The notes under the pieces: generated by a model | What the model saw: only the letters and a program-made list of their open reading frames with translations | Told to the model about the DNA's origin: nothing | Database searches by the model: none | Part shown: positions 43,780 to 52,238 of the stretch, piece after piece | Layout: each line of letters begins with the position of its first letter | Position numbering within the stretch: position 1 is the first letter of the stretch | Position numbers and translations under genes: made by a program | NCBI GenBank assembly: GCA_021787365.1 | Contig: JAJYMB010000003.1 | Span: 30,473 to 94,472, forward strand | Reading direction: 5' to 3' | DNA from: Actinomycetes bacterium | GTDB taxonomy: Bacteria > Actinomycetota > Acidimicrobiia > Acidimicrobiales > Palsa-688 | DNA length: 64,000 nt

Positions 43780-44137
43780 CTAGGCACGCCCGGAACAGCT
43801 GTTTGCGAACGCCGACAGACGAGGGTTTACGAGCTCGGGGTACTCGGCTTGGGGGTAGTGGCCGGCACCGGGGACGAGGAACACCTCGGCGCTCAGCTGT
43901 TTCGCTATCCGTCGGGCTTCGCCGGCGGGGTCCTCGAAGTCGGGGTCGCGCTCTTCCATGACGACGATCGCCGGTGCCTTGACATTGCCGAGGCGTGCCT
44001 TGGCTGGGGCGTGGCTGCTCCTGGGTCGTCTGGCTGAAAGCGCGGGTCCTCGCCACGGTCTCGAAGGCGATGCGCCCTTCGCCTCTGTCCAGGAAGTGTG
44101 CCGCTCCGTCGCTATGCCCGACGGGAGCTTTGTCCAT
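43780..44137 (-). pseudogene. Alpha/beta-hydrolase remnant with large internal deletion
   Basis: From ATG 44137 the frame reads MDKAPVGHSDGAAHFLDRGE then GRIAFETV, a normal alpha/beta-hydrolase N-terminus. After about 50 residues the match resumes in another frame with the C-terminal part: ARLGNVKAPAIVVMEERDPD, then EARRIAKQLSAEVFLVPGAG and HYPQAEYPELV, stop at 43780. DPDF holds the catalytic Asp and GAGHYP the catalytic His. The middle, including the GxSxG nucleophile (roughly 150-180 residues), is missing, so the enzyme is dead. Confidence 0.7.
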
Positions 44138-44420
44138 CTCCGACCACGGCGAAGAGCTGCCCGTTAGAAGCCCACCCGCAAGACCGACCCATCGACGCCG
44201 GCGGGCGCAGGGGCGCGGCGGCACCAGTGGAAGCGGCCGCCTGGGCGATCTTTGCCACAGAGATCACGGGAGTACTGTTCGCAGAACAAGTGGTCGAGCG
44301 AGCCAGGCGGTGCACGGCCGGCCGCCCTCTGATGGATCTTTGTGGGCGGTCGTACCGTCGCCATCACCACTTCAAGCACCGCCGGGGGCGCCGCCGTGGT
44401 ACCGGCGCCCGCCGCCCAGC

Positions 44421-45338
44421 TCAGGCCCGGGCCGGCCAGCCGAGGAGGGTCGGGTAGTAGTCCGAGACCACCACCTCACCGGCCCCGAAAAACAGCACCC
44501 AGACGCTCCCCTCCTCGGGCTCGAACTCTTCGGCCGAAGAGTTGTCGGCTACGGAGAAAGTGGCGAGCAAGTGCCGGATCACCGAGCCCTCCGCGCACAG
44601 GACGGTCGTCTCGCGGCCCCGGGCGAGCTCCACGACCCTGCGCCCCGCCTCACCAGGCGAAGCCAGGTGCTCTTCCTCGGCCAAGCACGCTTCCAGCTCG
44701 ACTGGTAGCCCGAGGTCGCGGGCCAGCGGCTGGAGCGTCTGCACGCACCGAGCACGGTCGGCGGACAAGAGGTGTGTCGGCGAGAAGGCCGGCAGGCCGC
44801 GCCGCAGCGCTTCTGCTTGCTGCAGCCCCACGGCGTCGAGCGGTCGCGCCCGGTCTTCCCCCTCCCAGGCCCTCGGGCCCACCGCCGAAGCGTGCCTCAC
44901 GAGGAGCACCGTGGCGCTTATCAGGTACACCAACGGGTCTAGCTCGTCCAGAAGCTCGCGATCTCCGGCGTAGCTCAGCCGTTCCCGTGCTTCGGCCAAG
45001 GCCAGCCACTCCATGCGGTCGACTTCTTCGCCCGTCACGTACCCGGGCGCTCCATCGGAGCGCATCGCCCAGTACTCGACCAACTTTGCCCCCTGCTTGG
45101 TCTCGTAGCGGCTGTGCGGCAGACTTGGCCCCACCGTCGGGGAGAGGCCCGTTTCTTCGCCAACCTCGCGATACGCGGCCGCGAGCGCCGGCTCGCCCGC
45201 GCGTACCTTGCCCTTGGGGAACGACCAGTCGTCGTACCTCGGCCGGTGCACCAGTACCACTTCCAGTTCAGCGCCGGCGTGCCTCCAAACGACGCCGCCG
45301 GCGGCGTGGGCAGCGGCGGCGTCTCCTGCTGCGGCCAC
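44421..45338 (-). CDS. Nudix hydrolase fused to histidine phosphatase (MutT1-like)
   Basis: A 305-residue two-domain protein. Residues 10-140 are Nudix: AAGGVVWRH and the Nudix box G-x5-E-x7-REVGEETGL (KVRAGEPALAAAY then REVGEETGL). Residues 142-300 are a histidine phosphatase with LLVRHASAV (RH motif), LSADRARCVQTLQPLA and LCAEGSVIRHLLA, whose second His completes the site. Mycobacterial MutT1 has this architecture and removes 8-oxo-dGTP/8-oxo-GTP and diadenosine polyphosphates. It is monocistronic and cytosolic. Confidence 0.9.
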   Translation of the reverse strand: MAAAGDAAAAHAAGGVVWRHAGAELEVVLVHRPRYDDWSFPKGKVRAGEPALAAAYREVGEETGLSPTVGPSLPHSRYETKQGAKLVEYWAMRSDGAPGYVTGEEVDRMEWLALAEARERLSYAGDRELLDELDPLVYLISATVLLVRHASAVGPRAWEGEDRARPLDAVGLQQAEALRRGLPAFSPTHLLSADRARCVQTLQPLARDLGLPVELEACLAEEEHLASPGEAGRRVVELARGRETTVLCAEGSVIRHLLATFSVADNSSAEEFEPEEGSVWVLFFGAGEVVVSDYYPTLLGWPARA

Positions 45339-45927
45339 GGGACTATCTGGTGCGGAGCTCAGGGGACTTCCTCCACCAAGGACGTTACCAAGGGCTCTCG
45401 TACCCGATCTGTCGCTGGTTGCACCGGGGGCGCGCGGCTTTGGCGCTCCCGGGCCGGCGGTCTTGGTGAAAGCTGCATGAGCTTGGCCTGGGCGAAGAGC
45501 TGGTGCTGCCGGGCCAGTCCGGCCCGCTGCCGCGGGTCTTGGTGGCCACGGCGGCCGGGGCCGCGCGAAAAGCTGACTGACGCGAAATCGTTAGCTGGAC
45601 ATCCATAGGTTTTTGGCGCGAAAACGGCCAAGTTCCTGACGGATGTGGCGTCCGTCGGCGCACATCGGTCGGTTTTTTGCGCGGCCGCGCCGTGCCGCCT
45701 TGCCGCCGGGCCCGCCCGCCTCGGTGTCCAGGTGGCCGAAGTCCGGGCGACGCTCGCGGGGTGACGAAACTGTCCCGTCACCACGGTCACGGGGCACGGG
45801 ACGAACCGGGATGGTGGCGGCCCGGTAAGCTAACCGACCGTCTTTGTCATAAACAGGTCTGCCCGTCCTGGTAGGCCTTGCCGGCCAAGGATGGGAAGGT
45901 CGCGTACCGCCATGTCACGGAGGCAAG
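45339..45927. other. Gene-free stretch between the MutT1-like gene and the deaminase gene
   Basis: No gene is supported on either strand. It has a cluster of GCGAAA-type motifs (45566-45625, e.g. TGACGCGAAATCG and GGCGCGAAAACGG) that may be an IS end. It also has an inverted repeat GTCCCGT / ACGGGAC (45772-45778 and 45796-45802, 17-base spacing) near the middle. Base composition is uneven, with short T- and A-runs, suggesting decayed mobile DNA. Confidence 0.45.
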
Positions 45928-46485
45928 ATGCTGCCAAACACAGGTCCGAGCCGGCCCGGGCCACGCCAACGGGGGGCCGGCCGTCGGGCGACAAACCTGC
46001 CCGGTGCGAGTAACAGAGCCGGCGGTGGAGAGCAACTACAGCGCCAAGCCGACTACCGCAACATGGCCATCGCCCTGGAGGAGGCGCGCCTCTCGCTGAG
46101 GGAAGGGGGCATCCCGATCGGCGCCGCGCTCTGCCGGAGGGAGAAGTTGGTCGGGCGTGGCCACAACAGGCGTGTCCAACTGGGCAACCCGGTACTGCAC
46201 GGCGAGATGGACTGCCTGCAGAATGCCGGCCGCCTCGGCAGTTACAAGGGCCTCACCATGTACTCGACCTTGATGCCCTGCTACATGTGCGCCGGCACGA
46301 TCGTCCAGTTCCGCATCATGCGCGTGGTGGTGGGGGAATCTGCCTCGTTCGCCGGCGGGCGCGACCTCATGGAAGCACACGGAGTTGAGGTGGTCGACCT
46401 CGGGATGCCCGAATGCTCCCAGATCATGCAGAGCTTCATCGACGCCAACCCAGTTCTTTGGGCGGAGGACATCGGCGAGCTTTAG
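45928..46485 (+). CDS. Cytosine deaminase, yeast FCY1-type
   Basis: Zinc-dependent nucleoside-deaminase fold. From about residue 43 the sequence matches yeast cytosine deaminase: YRNMAIALEEARLSLREGGI, GRGHNRRVQLGNPVLHGEMD (HxE: zinc His and catalytic Glu), STLMPCYMCAGTIVQF (PCxxC zinc ligands), and a C-terminus ending WAEDIGEL, which caps the active site in FCY1. It converts cytosine to uracil for pyrimidine salvage. The ATG at 45928 has GGAGG five bases upstream, but adds a 45-residue basic, low-complexity leader. ATG 46063 would cut into the conserved first helix, so 45928 is kept with some doubt. Confidence 0.82.
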   Translation: MLPNTGPSRPGPRQRGAGRRATNLPGASNRAGGGEQLQRQADYRNMAIALEEARLSLREGGIPIGAALCRREKLVGRGHNRRVQLGNPVLHGEMDCLQNAGRLGSYKGLTMYSTLMPCYMCAGTIVQFRIMRVVVGESASFAGGRDLMEAHGVEVVDLGMPECSQIMQSFIDANPVLWAEDIGEL

Positions 46486-46655
46486 ACGCTGCGCGAGCGC
46501 TCTGGCGGGCTATGGGAGGGCCGGCTTGGCCGACGGCCCCAATTGATGCTTTTGGAGCGCCTCAGGTATTTGACCGTCGCCGGATCGGGGGTTGTCCGCC
46601 TGGTCCCGGCTGCTCGGCGAGAACGGCAAGGTTTCCAGGGTGGGGGTGCGCCCCG

Positions 46656-47570
46656 TCACCCGAGCAGGTTGGGGCCGCGGGCCCCGACCAGGAGCGTGTA
46701 CACAGAGGTGGTAGCGGTTATGAAGAGTTGGTTGCGTCGGCGGCCGCCGAAGGCCACGTTGGCTACGACTTCGGGGACGTGCAGCTTGCCTATGAGGGTG
46801 CCGTCAGGGTCGTAGCAGTGCACGCCGTCGGCTGCCGAGGCCCAGATGCGCCCCTCGTCGTCGGCCCGGAAGCCGTCGAAGAGGCCGGCCGTGCAGGTGG
46901 CAAAGATCCCCCGGCCGCTCAGCGCCCCGTCAGCCCCGACGCCGAAGGAGCGCATGTGCCCGCGCCCGGTGTCGGAGATATACAGGGTCTTTTCGTCGGG
47001 CGAGAAACAGAGCCCGTTGGGCTGGTCGAAGTCGTCGGCGACGACGGCCAGGGCACCCGTCGTGGTGTCGAGGCGGTAGACGTTGTTGGTGCCGGTCTCG
47101 CTCGGGGACTGGTCGCCTTCGTAGTGGCTCCGGATGCCGTAGGTGGGGTCCGTGAACCAGACCGACCCGTCGGAGGCGACCACGACATCGTTCGGGCTGT
47201 TGAGGCGTTTGCCCTCGAAACTGTCGGCGAGGACGGTGAGGGAGCCGTTGTGCTCGGTCCGCGTCACCCGCCGCTGCTGCTGCTCGCAGGTGACCAGGCG
47301 GCCGGACCGGTCGAGGGTGTTGCCGTTGGAAAAGCCCGAAGGCGAACGGAACACACCGACGGCGCCCGTCGTCTCGTCCCAGCGGAGGAGCCGGTCGCCC
47401 GGCACGTCGCTCCACACGAGGTATCGCCCAGCAGGGACCCAGGCCGGCCCCTCGGCCCAGCGGTCCCCTGTGTGCAGGCACTGGAGGCAGCGGTCACCCC
47501 GGCAGGGCTGGAACCGCTCGTCGAGCACTTCCCACTCGGTCGCTACTAGGCGAGGTTTATGTGCGCTCAT
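46656..47570 (-). CDS. SMP-30/gluconolactonase family lactonase
   Basis: A 304-residue six-bladed propeller. WAEGPAWVPAGRYLVWSDV carries the metal-binding Glu. GNTLDRSGRLVTCEQQQRRV, LNSPNDVVVASDGSVWFTDP (Asn ligand) and YISDTGRGHMRSF (Asp ligand) follow the gluconolactonase pattern. It hydrolyses a sugar lactone to the acid in the cytosol. A cysteine cluster near the start (CRGDRCLQC) is unusual. With two dehydratase genes nearby it fits an oxidative sugar-acid route: lactone to acid to 2-keto-3-deoxy acid. Confidence 0.88.
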   Translation of the reverse strand: MSAHKPRLVATEWEVLDERFQPCRGDRCLQCLHTGDRWAEGPAWVPAGRYLVWSDVPGDRLLRWDETTGAVGVFRSPSGFSNGNTLDRSGRLVTCEQQQRRVTRTEHNGSLTVLADSFEGKRLNSPNDVVVASDGSVWFTDPTYGIRSHYEGDQSPSETGTNNVYRLDTTTGALAVVADDFDQPNGLCFSPDEKTLYISDTGRGHMRSFGVGADGALSGRGIFATCTAGLFDGFRADDEGRIWASAADGVHCYDPDGTLIGKLHVPEVVANVAFGGRRRNQLFITATTSVYTLLVGARGPNLLG

Positions 47571-47593
47571 TGGCCTGCTCCGGGTTTGGTTGA

Positions 47594-47612
47594 GGCTCCA
47601 GCGTTTGGAGCC
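47594..47612. promoter_or_regulatory. Perfect palindrome GGCTCCA-N5-TGGAGCC upstream of the lactonase
   Basis: Seven-base perfect inverted arms around GCGTT, 24 bases upstream of the lactonase ATG and within the divergent region shared with the dihydroxyacetone-kinase-like gene. It may be an operator or an mRNA 5' hairpin. No -35/-10 could be assigned with confidence. Confidence 0.4.
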
Positions 47613-47791
47613 CTGACTTAGCTTCTCGGTTATAGCAGAGGCGCGTGGGTGCGAACAACTGTTTGGTTTGGCATGCCGCGCCGTTGTTACAGTGAGACCA
47701 ACCCATTGCCCAGGAGCGGGCGCGCTCAGCGGGCCGCGAATTGCGATGGATTATGCACGACCCATGGGACTCGGAGAGAGGGAGGGACAGG

Positions 47792-49540
47792 ATGACACGT
47801 ATGCGCCTCGACAGCACGCGCATCCGGGAAGACCTGATATCAGGGCTAGTAGCCGCCTACGGGCGGTACTTGGAGCAAGTACCCGGTGCTTCTGGGGTCA
47901 TGCGAGCCGGAGGCATTTGTGCTGGCAAGGTGAGCATCGTCATCGGCGGGGGCTCCGGTCACTACCCTGCGTTCGGAGGCCTGGTGGGCGATGGGTTGGC
48001 TGACGCGGCAGCCATGGGAGACATATTCGCGTCCCCATCGGCCGAGCAGGTGTATCGGGTTGCGCGGGCGGTGGAGGGTGGGGCCGGGGTGTTGCTCACT
48101 TACGGCAACTACTCGGGTGATTGCCTGAACTTTGGCATTGCGCAAGAGCGGTTGCGTTTGGACGGGGTCGATTGCCGCACTGTCTTGGTCACCGACGACG
48201 TCGCCTCGTCACCGAGGGAGCAACCAGAGCGCCGGCGGGGGATCGCCGGCGGCGTGTGTGTGTTCAAGATGGCAGGCGCAGTGGCCGCCGAGGGTGCTGG
48301 CTTGGAGGAGGTAGAGCGAGTAGCAATGAAGGCGAACTCCGCGGCGCGCACCCTGGGCGTCGCTTTCGCCGGCTGCACCCTCCCGGGCCAGAAACAGCCA
48401 TTGTTCGAGATTGCTGGGGACAACTACGAGCTCGGGCTCGGCATACATGGCGAACCGGGGGTGAAGACCGTAAGTTCCATGGGCACGGAGGAACTGGCTG
48501 AGACCCTAGTCATGCCGCTCGTGGACGAGGCTCCTAGCTGGGGCGACGGTCGCGCTGCAGCAGTGCTAAACGGGCTCGGGTCAACTTCGTACGAGGAACT
48601 CTTCGTGTTGTGGTCCAAGGTCGCGCCGGTGCTCGAGGAGGTGGGCGTTATCCCCGTACTACCTGAAGTCGGTGAGTTCGTGACGAGCCTCGACATGGCC
48701 GGCTGCTCGTTGACTCTGTGCTGGCTCGATGACGAACTCGAGCGGTTGTGGAGAGCGCCGGCAGGTACGCCAGCTTTCCGCCGGGGCGATGTCACCATAC
48801 TGAGCTCTTTCGCTCGTCGGGCAGCCAATGTGGGCACGGAGCGGAGTGACCTGGCGCAAGTGATTTCCGGGCCAGAGTCAGAGCAAGGAGCAGCCACAGC
48901 GCGGATGGCCTTGGAGGCCATGCTCCAGACCGTTCAGGACAACGAGGAGAGCCTGGGCCGTCTCGATGCAGTGGCGGGGGACGGCGACCATGGCTCTGGG
49001 ATGGTCCGCGGCCTTGGAGCTGCCGTAGCGGTGGCCAAGGAAACCAAAGGAGGCCTCGGGACTGTGCTCAGGGCAGCCGGCCGGGCGTTCGCGGACCAGG
49101 CCGGCGGTGCGAGCGGCGCGTTGTGGGGCTTGCTGCTGGAGGCCGTGGCCGACGACCTCGGCGATATCACCTTGCCCGACTCGGCGGGCATCGTGCGGGC
49201 TGTCCGTCGGGCCACCGAGGTGCTCGCTAGGGCCGGTGGTGCAAAGGTCGGCGACAAGTCAATGCTTGACGCGCTGGCCCCCTTCGCCGAGGAGCTGCGT
49301 GGTGGCGCGGGGCCGCTACCGTTGGCCGAGGCGTGGCGGCGTGCGGCCGGCGTCGCTTCGGCAGCTGCCCAGTCGACAGCAGGGTTGATGCCTCGCGTAG
49401 GACGTGCTCGCCCGCTCGGGGAGCGAAGCCTCGGGACGCCAGATCCCGGAGCGGTCTCTCTTGCCCTTTGCCTGGAAGCGGTCGGTCGCGTCCTGGCTGT
49501 CCGAGCCGGCGGGGACGGAGGCAGCGAGCTCCGGGGCTAG
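47792..49540 (+). CDS. Dihydroxyacetone kinase family protein (DhaK-DhaL fusion)
   Basis: A 582-residue ATP-type Dak from the ATG at 47792 (AGGGACAG upstream). The DhaK part (1-330) has IVIGGGSGHYPAFGGLV and ELGLGIHGEPG, whose His219 matches the His that forms a hemiaminal with the keto substrate. The DhaL part (370-582) has VAGDGDHGSGM, the Asp cluster that binds Mg-ATP, and DQAGGASGALWGLLL. It phosphorylates a short ketose such as dihydroxyacetone or erythrulose. Placed beside lactonase and dehydratase genes, a small keto-sugar from the same pathway is a likely substrate. Confidence 0.9.
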   Translation: MTRMRLDSTRIREDLISGLVAAYGRYLEQVPGASGVMRAGGICAGKVSIVIGGGSGHYPAFGGLVGDGLADAAAMGDIFASPSAEQVYRVARAVEGGAGVLLTYGNYSGDCLNFGIAQERLRLDGVDCRTVLVTDDVASSPREQPERRRGIAGGVCVFKMAGAVAAEGAGLEEVERVAMKANSAARTLGVAFAGCTLPGQKQPLFEIAGDNYELGLGIHGEPGVKTVSSMGTEELAETLVMPLVDEAPSWGDGRAAAVLNGLGSTSYEELFVLWSKVAPVLEEVGVIPVLPEVGEFVTSLDMAGCSLTLCWLDDELERLWRAPAGTPAFRRGDVTILSSFARRAANVGTERSDLAQVISGPESEQGAATARMALEAMLQTVQDNEESLGRLDAVAGDGDHGSGMVRGLGAAVAVAKETKGGLGTVLRAAGRAFADQAGGASGALWGLLLEAVADDLGDITLPDSAGIVRAVRRATEVLARAGGAKVGDKSMLDALAPFAEELRGGAGPLPLAEAWRRAAGVASAAAQSTAGLMPRVGRARPLGERSLGTPDPGAVSLALCLEAVGRVLAVRAGGDGGSELRG

Positions 49541-49612
49541 CGCGTGATCGGTGGTACGGGAGCCGGCGGGCAGAGCTCGCTACGACGCGGCTCGCTCACC
49601 TACGCTCGTCGC

Positions 49613-50791
49613 GTGAAGATCACCGACGTCAAGACCTTTCTCGTCCACGACCGGGAGCGCCCAGAGCGCAATTACACTTTCGTCAAGGTCTACACCGACG
49701 AGGGGCTAACCGGCCTGGGGGAAGCCGGCATCAACGGCAAGGAACTGGCGCTCCAGGGCTTGGTCGAGACCTACCGCCCCATCCTCGTCGGCATGGACCC
49801 CTCCCGGATCGAGCACATCTGGCAGACCCTATGGCGGGGACAGTTCTTCCGGGGCGGCCACGTCCACTCCGCCGCCGTGGCGGCCATCGACCTGGCGCTG
49901 TGGGATCTGCGGGGCAAGGCGCTCGGCGTGCCCGTCTACGACCTGCTCGGAGGGCGCACCCGGGAGCACGTGCGCTGCTACTGCCACGTCCAGCGGTCCC
50001 CAGGCGGCGAGGGCTCGAGGGATGCCATCGAGGACATGGTCGCCTACGCGCGAGAGCAAGTGGCCGACGGCTGGCGCTTCGTCCGCTTCGGGGCCGGCGA
50101 AGGCAACCAAGCGGTAGCTGGCGGGACCTACGAGCAATCCGACGCTCTCCGCTGGACGGTGGAGGCCTTCGGCGCACTGCGAGATGCGCTCGGTCCCGAG
50201 GTCGAGATCTGCGTGGACTTCCACCAGCGCACCACGCCGGCCTACGCCATCCAGCTCGCGCGCGAGCTCGCCCCGATGCGGCCGTTCTTCGTCGAGGACC
50301 CGCTCCGGGCCGAGAACGTCGCCGAGTTCGCCTACCTCCGTTCCCAGATCCCGGTGCCGGTCGCCACGGGCGAGCAGCTACCGAGCAAGTGGGACTTCCG
50401 GGAGCTGATCGAGCGTGACCTGCTGGACTACTGCCGCGTCGACCTGTGCATCTGTGGCGGGCTCACGGAGAGCCGCAAGCTGGCCGGTTGGTGCGAGACC
50501 CACTACATCGAGCAGGTCCCCCACAACCCCCTCGGGCCAGTCTCCACGGCAGCGTGCCTGCACTTCGACCTGTCGACACCCCTGTTCGCCGTGCAGGAGC
50601 TCACCTGGCGGCCCGGCGTGCTGGGCCAGGTCGTGCGCACCGACATGCGCCTCGAGGGCGGCAACCTCTTCTCGGGAGGCTCCCCCGGCCTCGGCGTCGA
50701 GCTAGACGAGGAGGCTGCCCGAGCGCTCCCGTTCCAGCTCCCGGGCCTGCGCATACTGCACCGGGAGGACGGCTCGGTCTCGGACTGGTGA
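49613..50791 (+). CDS. Enolase-superfamily sugar acid dehydratase, galactonate dehydratase-like
   Basis: A 392-residue mandelate racemase/muconate lactonising enzyme homologue from a GTG at 49613 (VKITDVKTFLVHDRE). The capping domain includes WRGQFFRGGHVHSAAVAAID. Mg ligands are in CVDFHQRTTPAYA (Asp, with the following His as acid/base), FFVEDPL (Glu) and ATGEQLPSKWDF (Glu). EQVPHNPLGPVSTAACLHFD carries the second-barrel His and is very close to DgoD-type sequences. It likely dehydrates an aldonic acid to a 2-keto-3-deoxy acid. It is 72 bases after the Dak gene, probably cotranscribed. Confidence 0.87.
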   Translation: MKITDVKTFLVHDRERPERNYTFVKVYTDEGLTGLGEAGINGKELALQGLVETYRPILVGMDPSRIEHIWQTLWRGQFFRGGHVHSAAVAAIDLALWDLRGKALGVPVYDLLGGRTREHVRCYCHVQRSPGGEGSRDAIEDMVAYAREQVADGWRFVRFGAGEGNQAVAGGTYEQSDALRWTVEAFGALRDALGPEVEICVDFHQRTTPAYAIQLARELAPMRPFFVEDPLRAENVAEFAYLRSQIPVPVATGEQLPSKWDFRELIERDLLDYCRVDLCICGGLTESRKLAGWCETHYIEQVPHNPLGPVSTAACLHFDLSTPLFAVQELTWRPGVLGQVVRTDMRLEGGNLFSGGSPGLGVELDEEAARALPFQLPGLRILHREDGSVSDW

Positions 50792-50832
50792 GCTTGCCAC
50801 CCGCCTCGGCTGCGAGGCCAGGGCGAGGACGC

Positions 50833-51138
50833 TCACGTGCGACCCGCCCGTCTCCGGGTCAGGTGCACGGGTGGGCCTTTCTGAGGGTGAACACGAGCCT
50901 GTGGGGCTCGCTCGGCGCCTTCCGACGACCGCGATAGCACCAACTCCTCTACCTGCGAGCGCCGAAGGCCCTCGGTGACCCTGAGCTGCGCCACTAAAAC
51001 GCGACCGTCGGGCGCGCGGTGTCGGCAAACTACGAGAACTCGGAACTGCTCCCGGACGCGCTCCGCCCGGGGGCGGAAGGTGATTGGGACGACCTGGCGA
51101 TCTGGACCGGGAGCACGGTACGGCTCACCACGTTTCAC
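50833..51138 (-). CDS. Possible small protein downstream of the second dehydratase
   Basis: A 101-codon frame whose GTG overlaps the stop of the upstream dehydratase gene by four bases (GTGA), the usual geometry for coupled genes. The product is very Arg-rich (VKRGEPYRAPGPDRQVVPIT, RVLVVCRHRAPDGRVLVAQL) and matches no family I know. The rest of the gap between the two convergent dehydratase genes shows nothing else. It may be a shadow of GC-rich DNA. Confidence 0.25.
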   Translation of the reverse strand: MKRGEPYRAPGPDRQVVPITFRPRAERVREQFRVLVVCRHRAPDGRVLVAQLRVTEGLRRSQVEELVLSRSSEGAERAPQARVHPQKGPPVHLTRRRAGRT

Positions 51139-52184
51139 CCGGGCAGGTCCTTGGCCGATACGCCCGTCCCGGGAGCGACGGGTGCGTGGACCATCCCATC
51201 AGAGTCGACTAGGTCCTCACGCACTACCGGGTTGGTGTAGACGAGGGACTCGTAATAGGTCGTGTTGGGGATGGCCATGCACAGGTGCACATTGGGAAGC
51301 CCACCCCCGTGGACCTCGGCGCGCAACCGGAACGAGTCGGCAGTGTGGGCTATCCGCATGGCCCCGGTAAAGCCGCCCTTCAGAGCCGTGCTGGTGCGCA
51401 CAAAGCTGGCGCACCCCGAGGCGATGAAGTCGGCCGTGTTCATGTGGGCGCCATCAGAGGTCTCCGCCACCAATAGCGGGACCTCGACACGTTCGGCCAG
51501 CCAACGGTACGAGGTGACGCTGAACTCGCGGATCGGTTCCTCGTACCACAGGTAACCGGCCTCGCTGAGGGCGCGGCCTAGGTAAACAGCGTCGGGCAGG
51601 TCGAACCCGGCCGACCCGTCGTACATGAGGTCCACGCCGCTGCCGACGTGGCCCCGGAGGGACTGGGCCAGCTCAGCGTCACGGCGGGCATCCCCCCACG
51701 CGTGCAGCTTGATCGCCCGGTAGCCAAGCTCGGCGCACTGGTCGGCGACCTCGAGGTACTCGGCGACCGAGGAGAAGGTGACCGTCGAGGCGTAGGCGGG
51801 GATCTTGGTCCGGAAGCCCCCGAGCAGCTGGTAGGTGGGGACCCCCAGCATTTTGCCTGCGAGATCCCAAAGGGCAATGTCCACCAGGCCAAGAACGTAA
51901 ATGGGCATTTCCTCGATCCGGTCTAGCTCCCAAACCCTGTGCCACAACCACTCTCGCTGAAGCGGGTCTTGGCCCACGAGCTCGCCTCGCAGGCGTCTCT
52001 CCACGATGTCTTCCAGGATCACGCCTCGCCGGGTCAGAGCGACGCCTTCGACCCCCTCGTCTGTCAGGACGCGCAAAAGTCCGCCTACCAGCTCTGGTTC
52101 AGAGCCTGGCAGGCCTGCGCGCCACACAAATGACGGCTGCGCCGGAAAGCGCACCCGGTCCACCACCACATCCGCGATCTTCAT
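51135..52184 (-). CDS. Mandelate racemase/muconate lactonising enzyme family dehydratase
   Basis: A 349-residue enolase-superfamily protein. ATG 52184 is preferred to ATG 52193 because AAAGGA then lies at normal spacing. Active-site features are AIKLHAWGDARRDAELAQ (KxH-type motif), LMYDGSAGFD (Asp), WYEEPIREFSV (Glu) and VAETSDGAHM (Glu). GGFTGAMRIAH and LRAEVHGGGLPNVHLCMAIP complete the barrel. It is probably an acid-sugar dehydratase such as an L-fuconate or L-galactonate dehydratase. It sits 54 bases after GH95 in the lacI-GH95-dehydratase operon, which makes a product of that glycosidase a likely precursor. Confidence 0.85.
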   Translation of the reverse strand: MKIADVVVDRVRFPAQPSFVWRAGLPGSEPELVGGLLRVLTDEGVEGVALTRRGVILEDIVERRLRGELVGQDPLQREWLWHRVWELDRIEEMPIYVLGLVDIALWDLAGKMLGVPTYQLLGGFRTKIPAYASTVTFSSVAEYLEVADQCAELGYRAIKLHAWGDARRDAELAQSLRGHVGSGVDLMYDGSAGFDLPDAVYLGRALSEAGYLWYEEPIREFSVTSYRWLAERVEVPLLVAETSDGAHMNTADFIASGCASFVRTSTALKGGFTGAMRIAHTADSFRLRAEVHGGGLPNVHLCMAIPNTTYYESLVYTNPVVREDLVDSDGMVHAPVAPGTGVSAKDLPG

Positions 52185-52238
52185 GCTGCACATCCTTTCA
52201 GGTGCTCCTCGTCACCACGCGATGGTGGCGGCCCTTTC

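Noticed and set aside
43849..44037. A short plus-strand frame over the hydrolase remnant.
   Set aside because: The minus strand reads clear alpha/beta-hydrolase sequence here, so the plus frame is a shadow.
45572..45690. A GCGAAA-type motif cluster as a defined IS end.
   Set aside because: Only short, irregular repeats are visible and no pairing partner was found, so it is noted only within the gap description.
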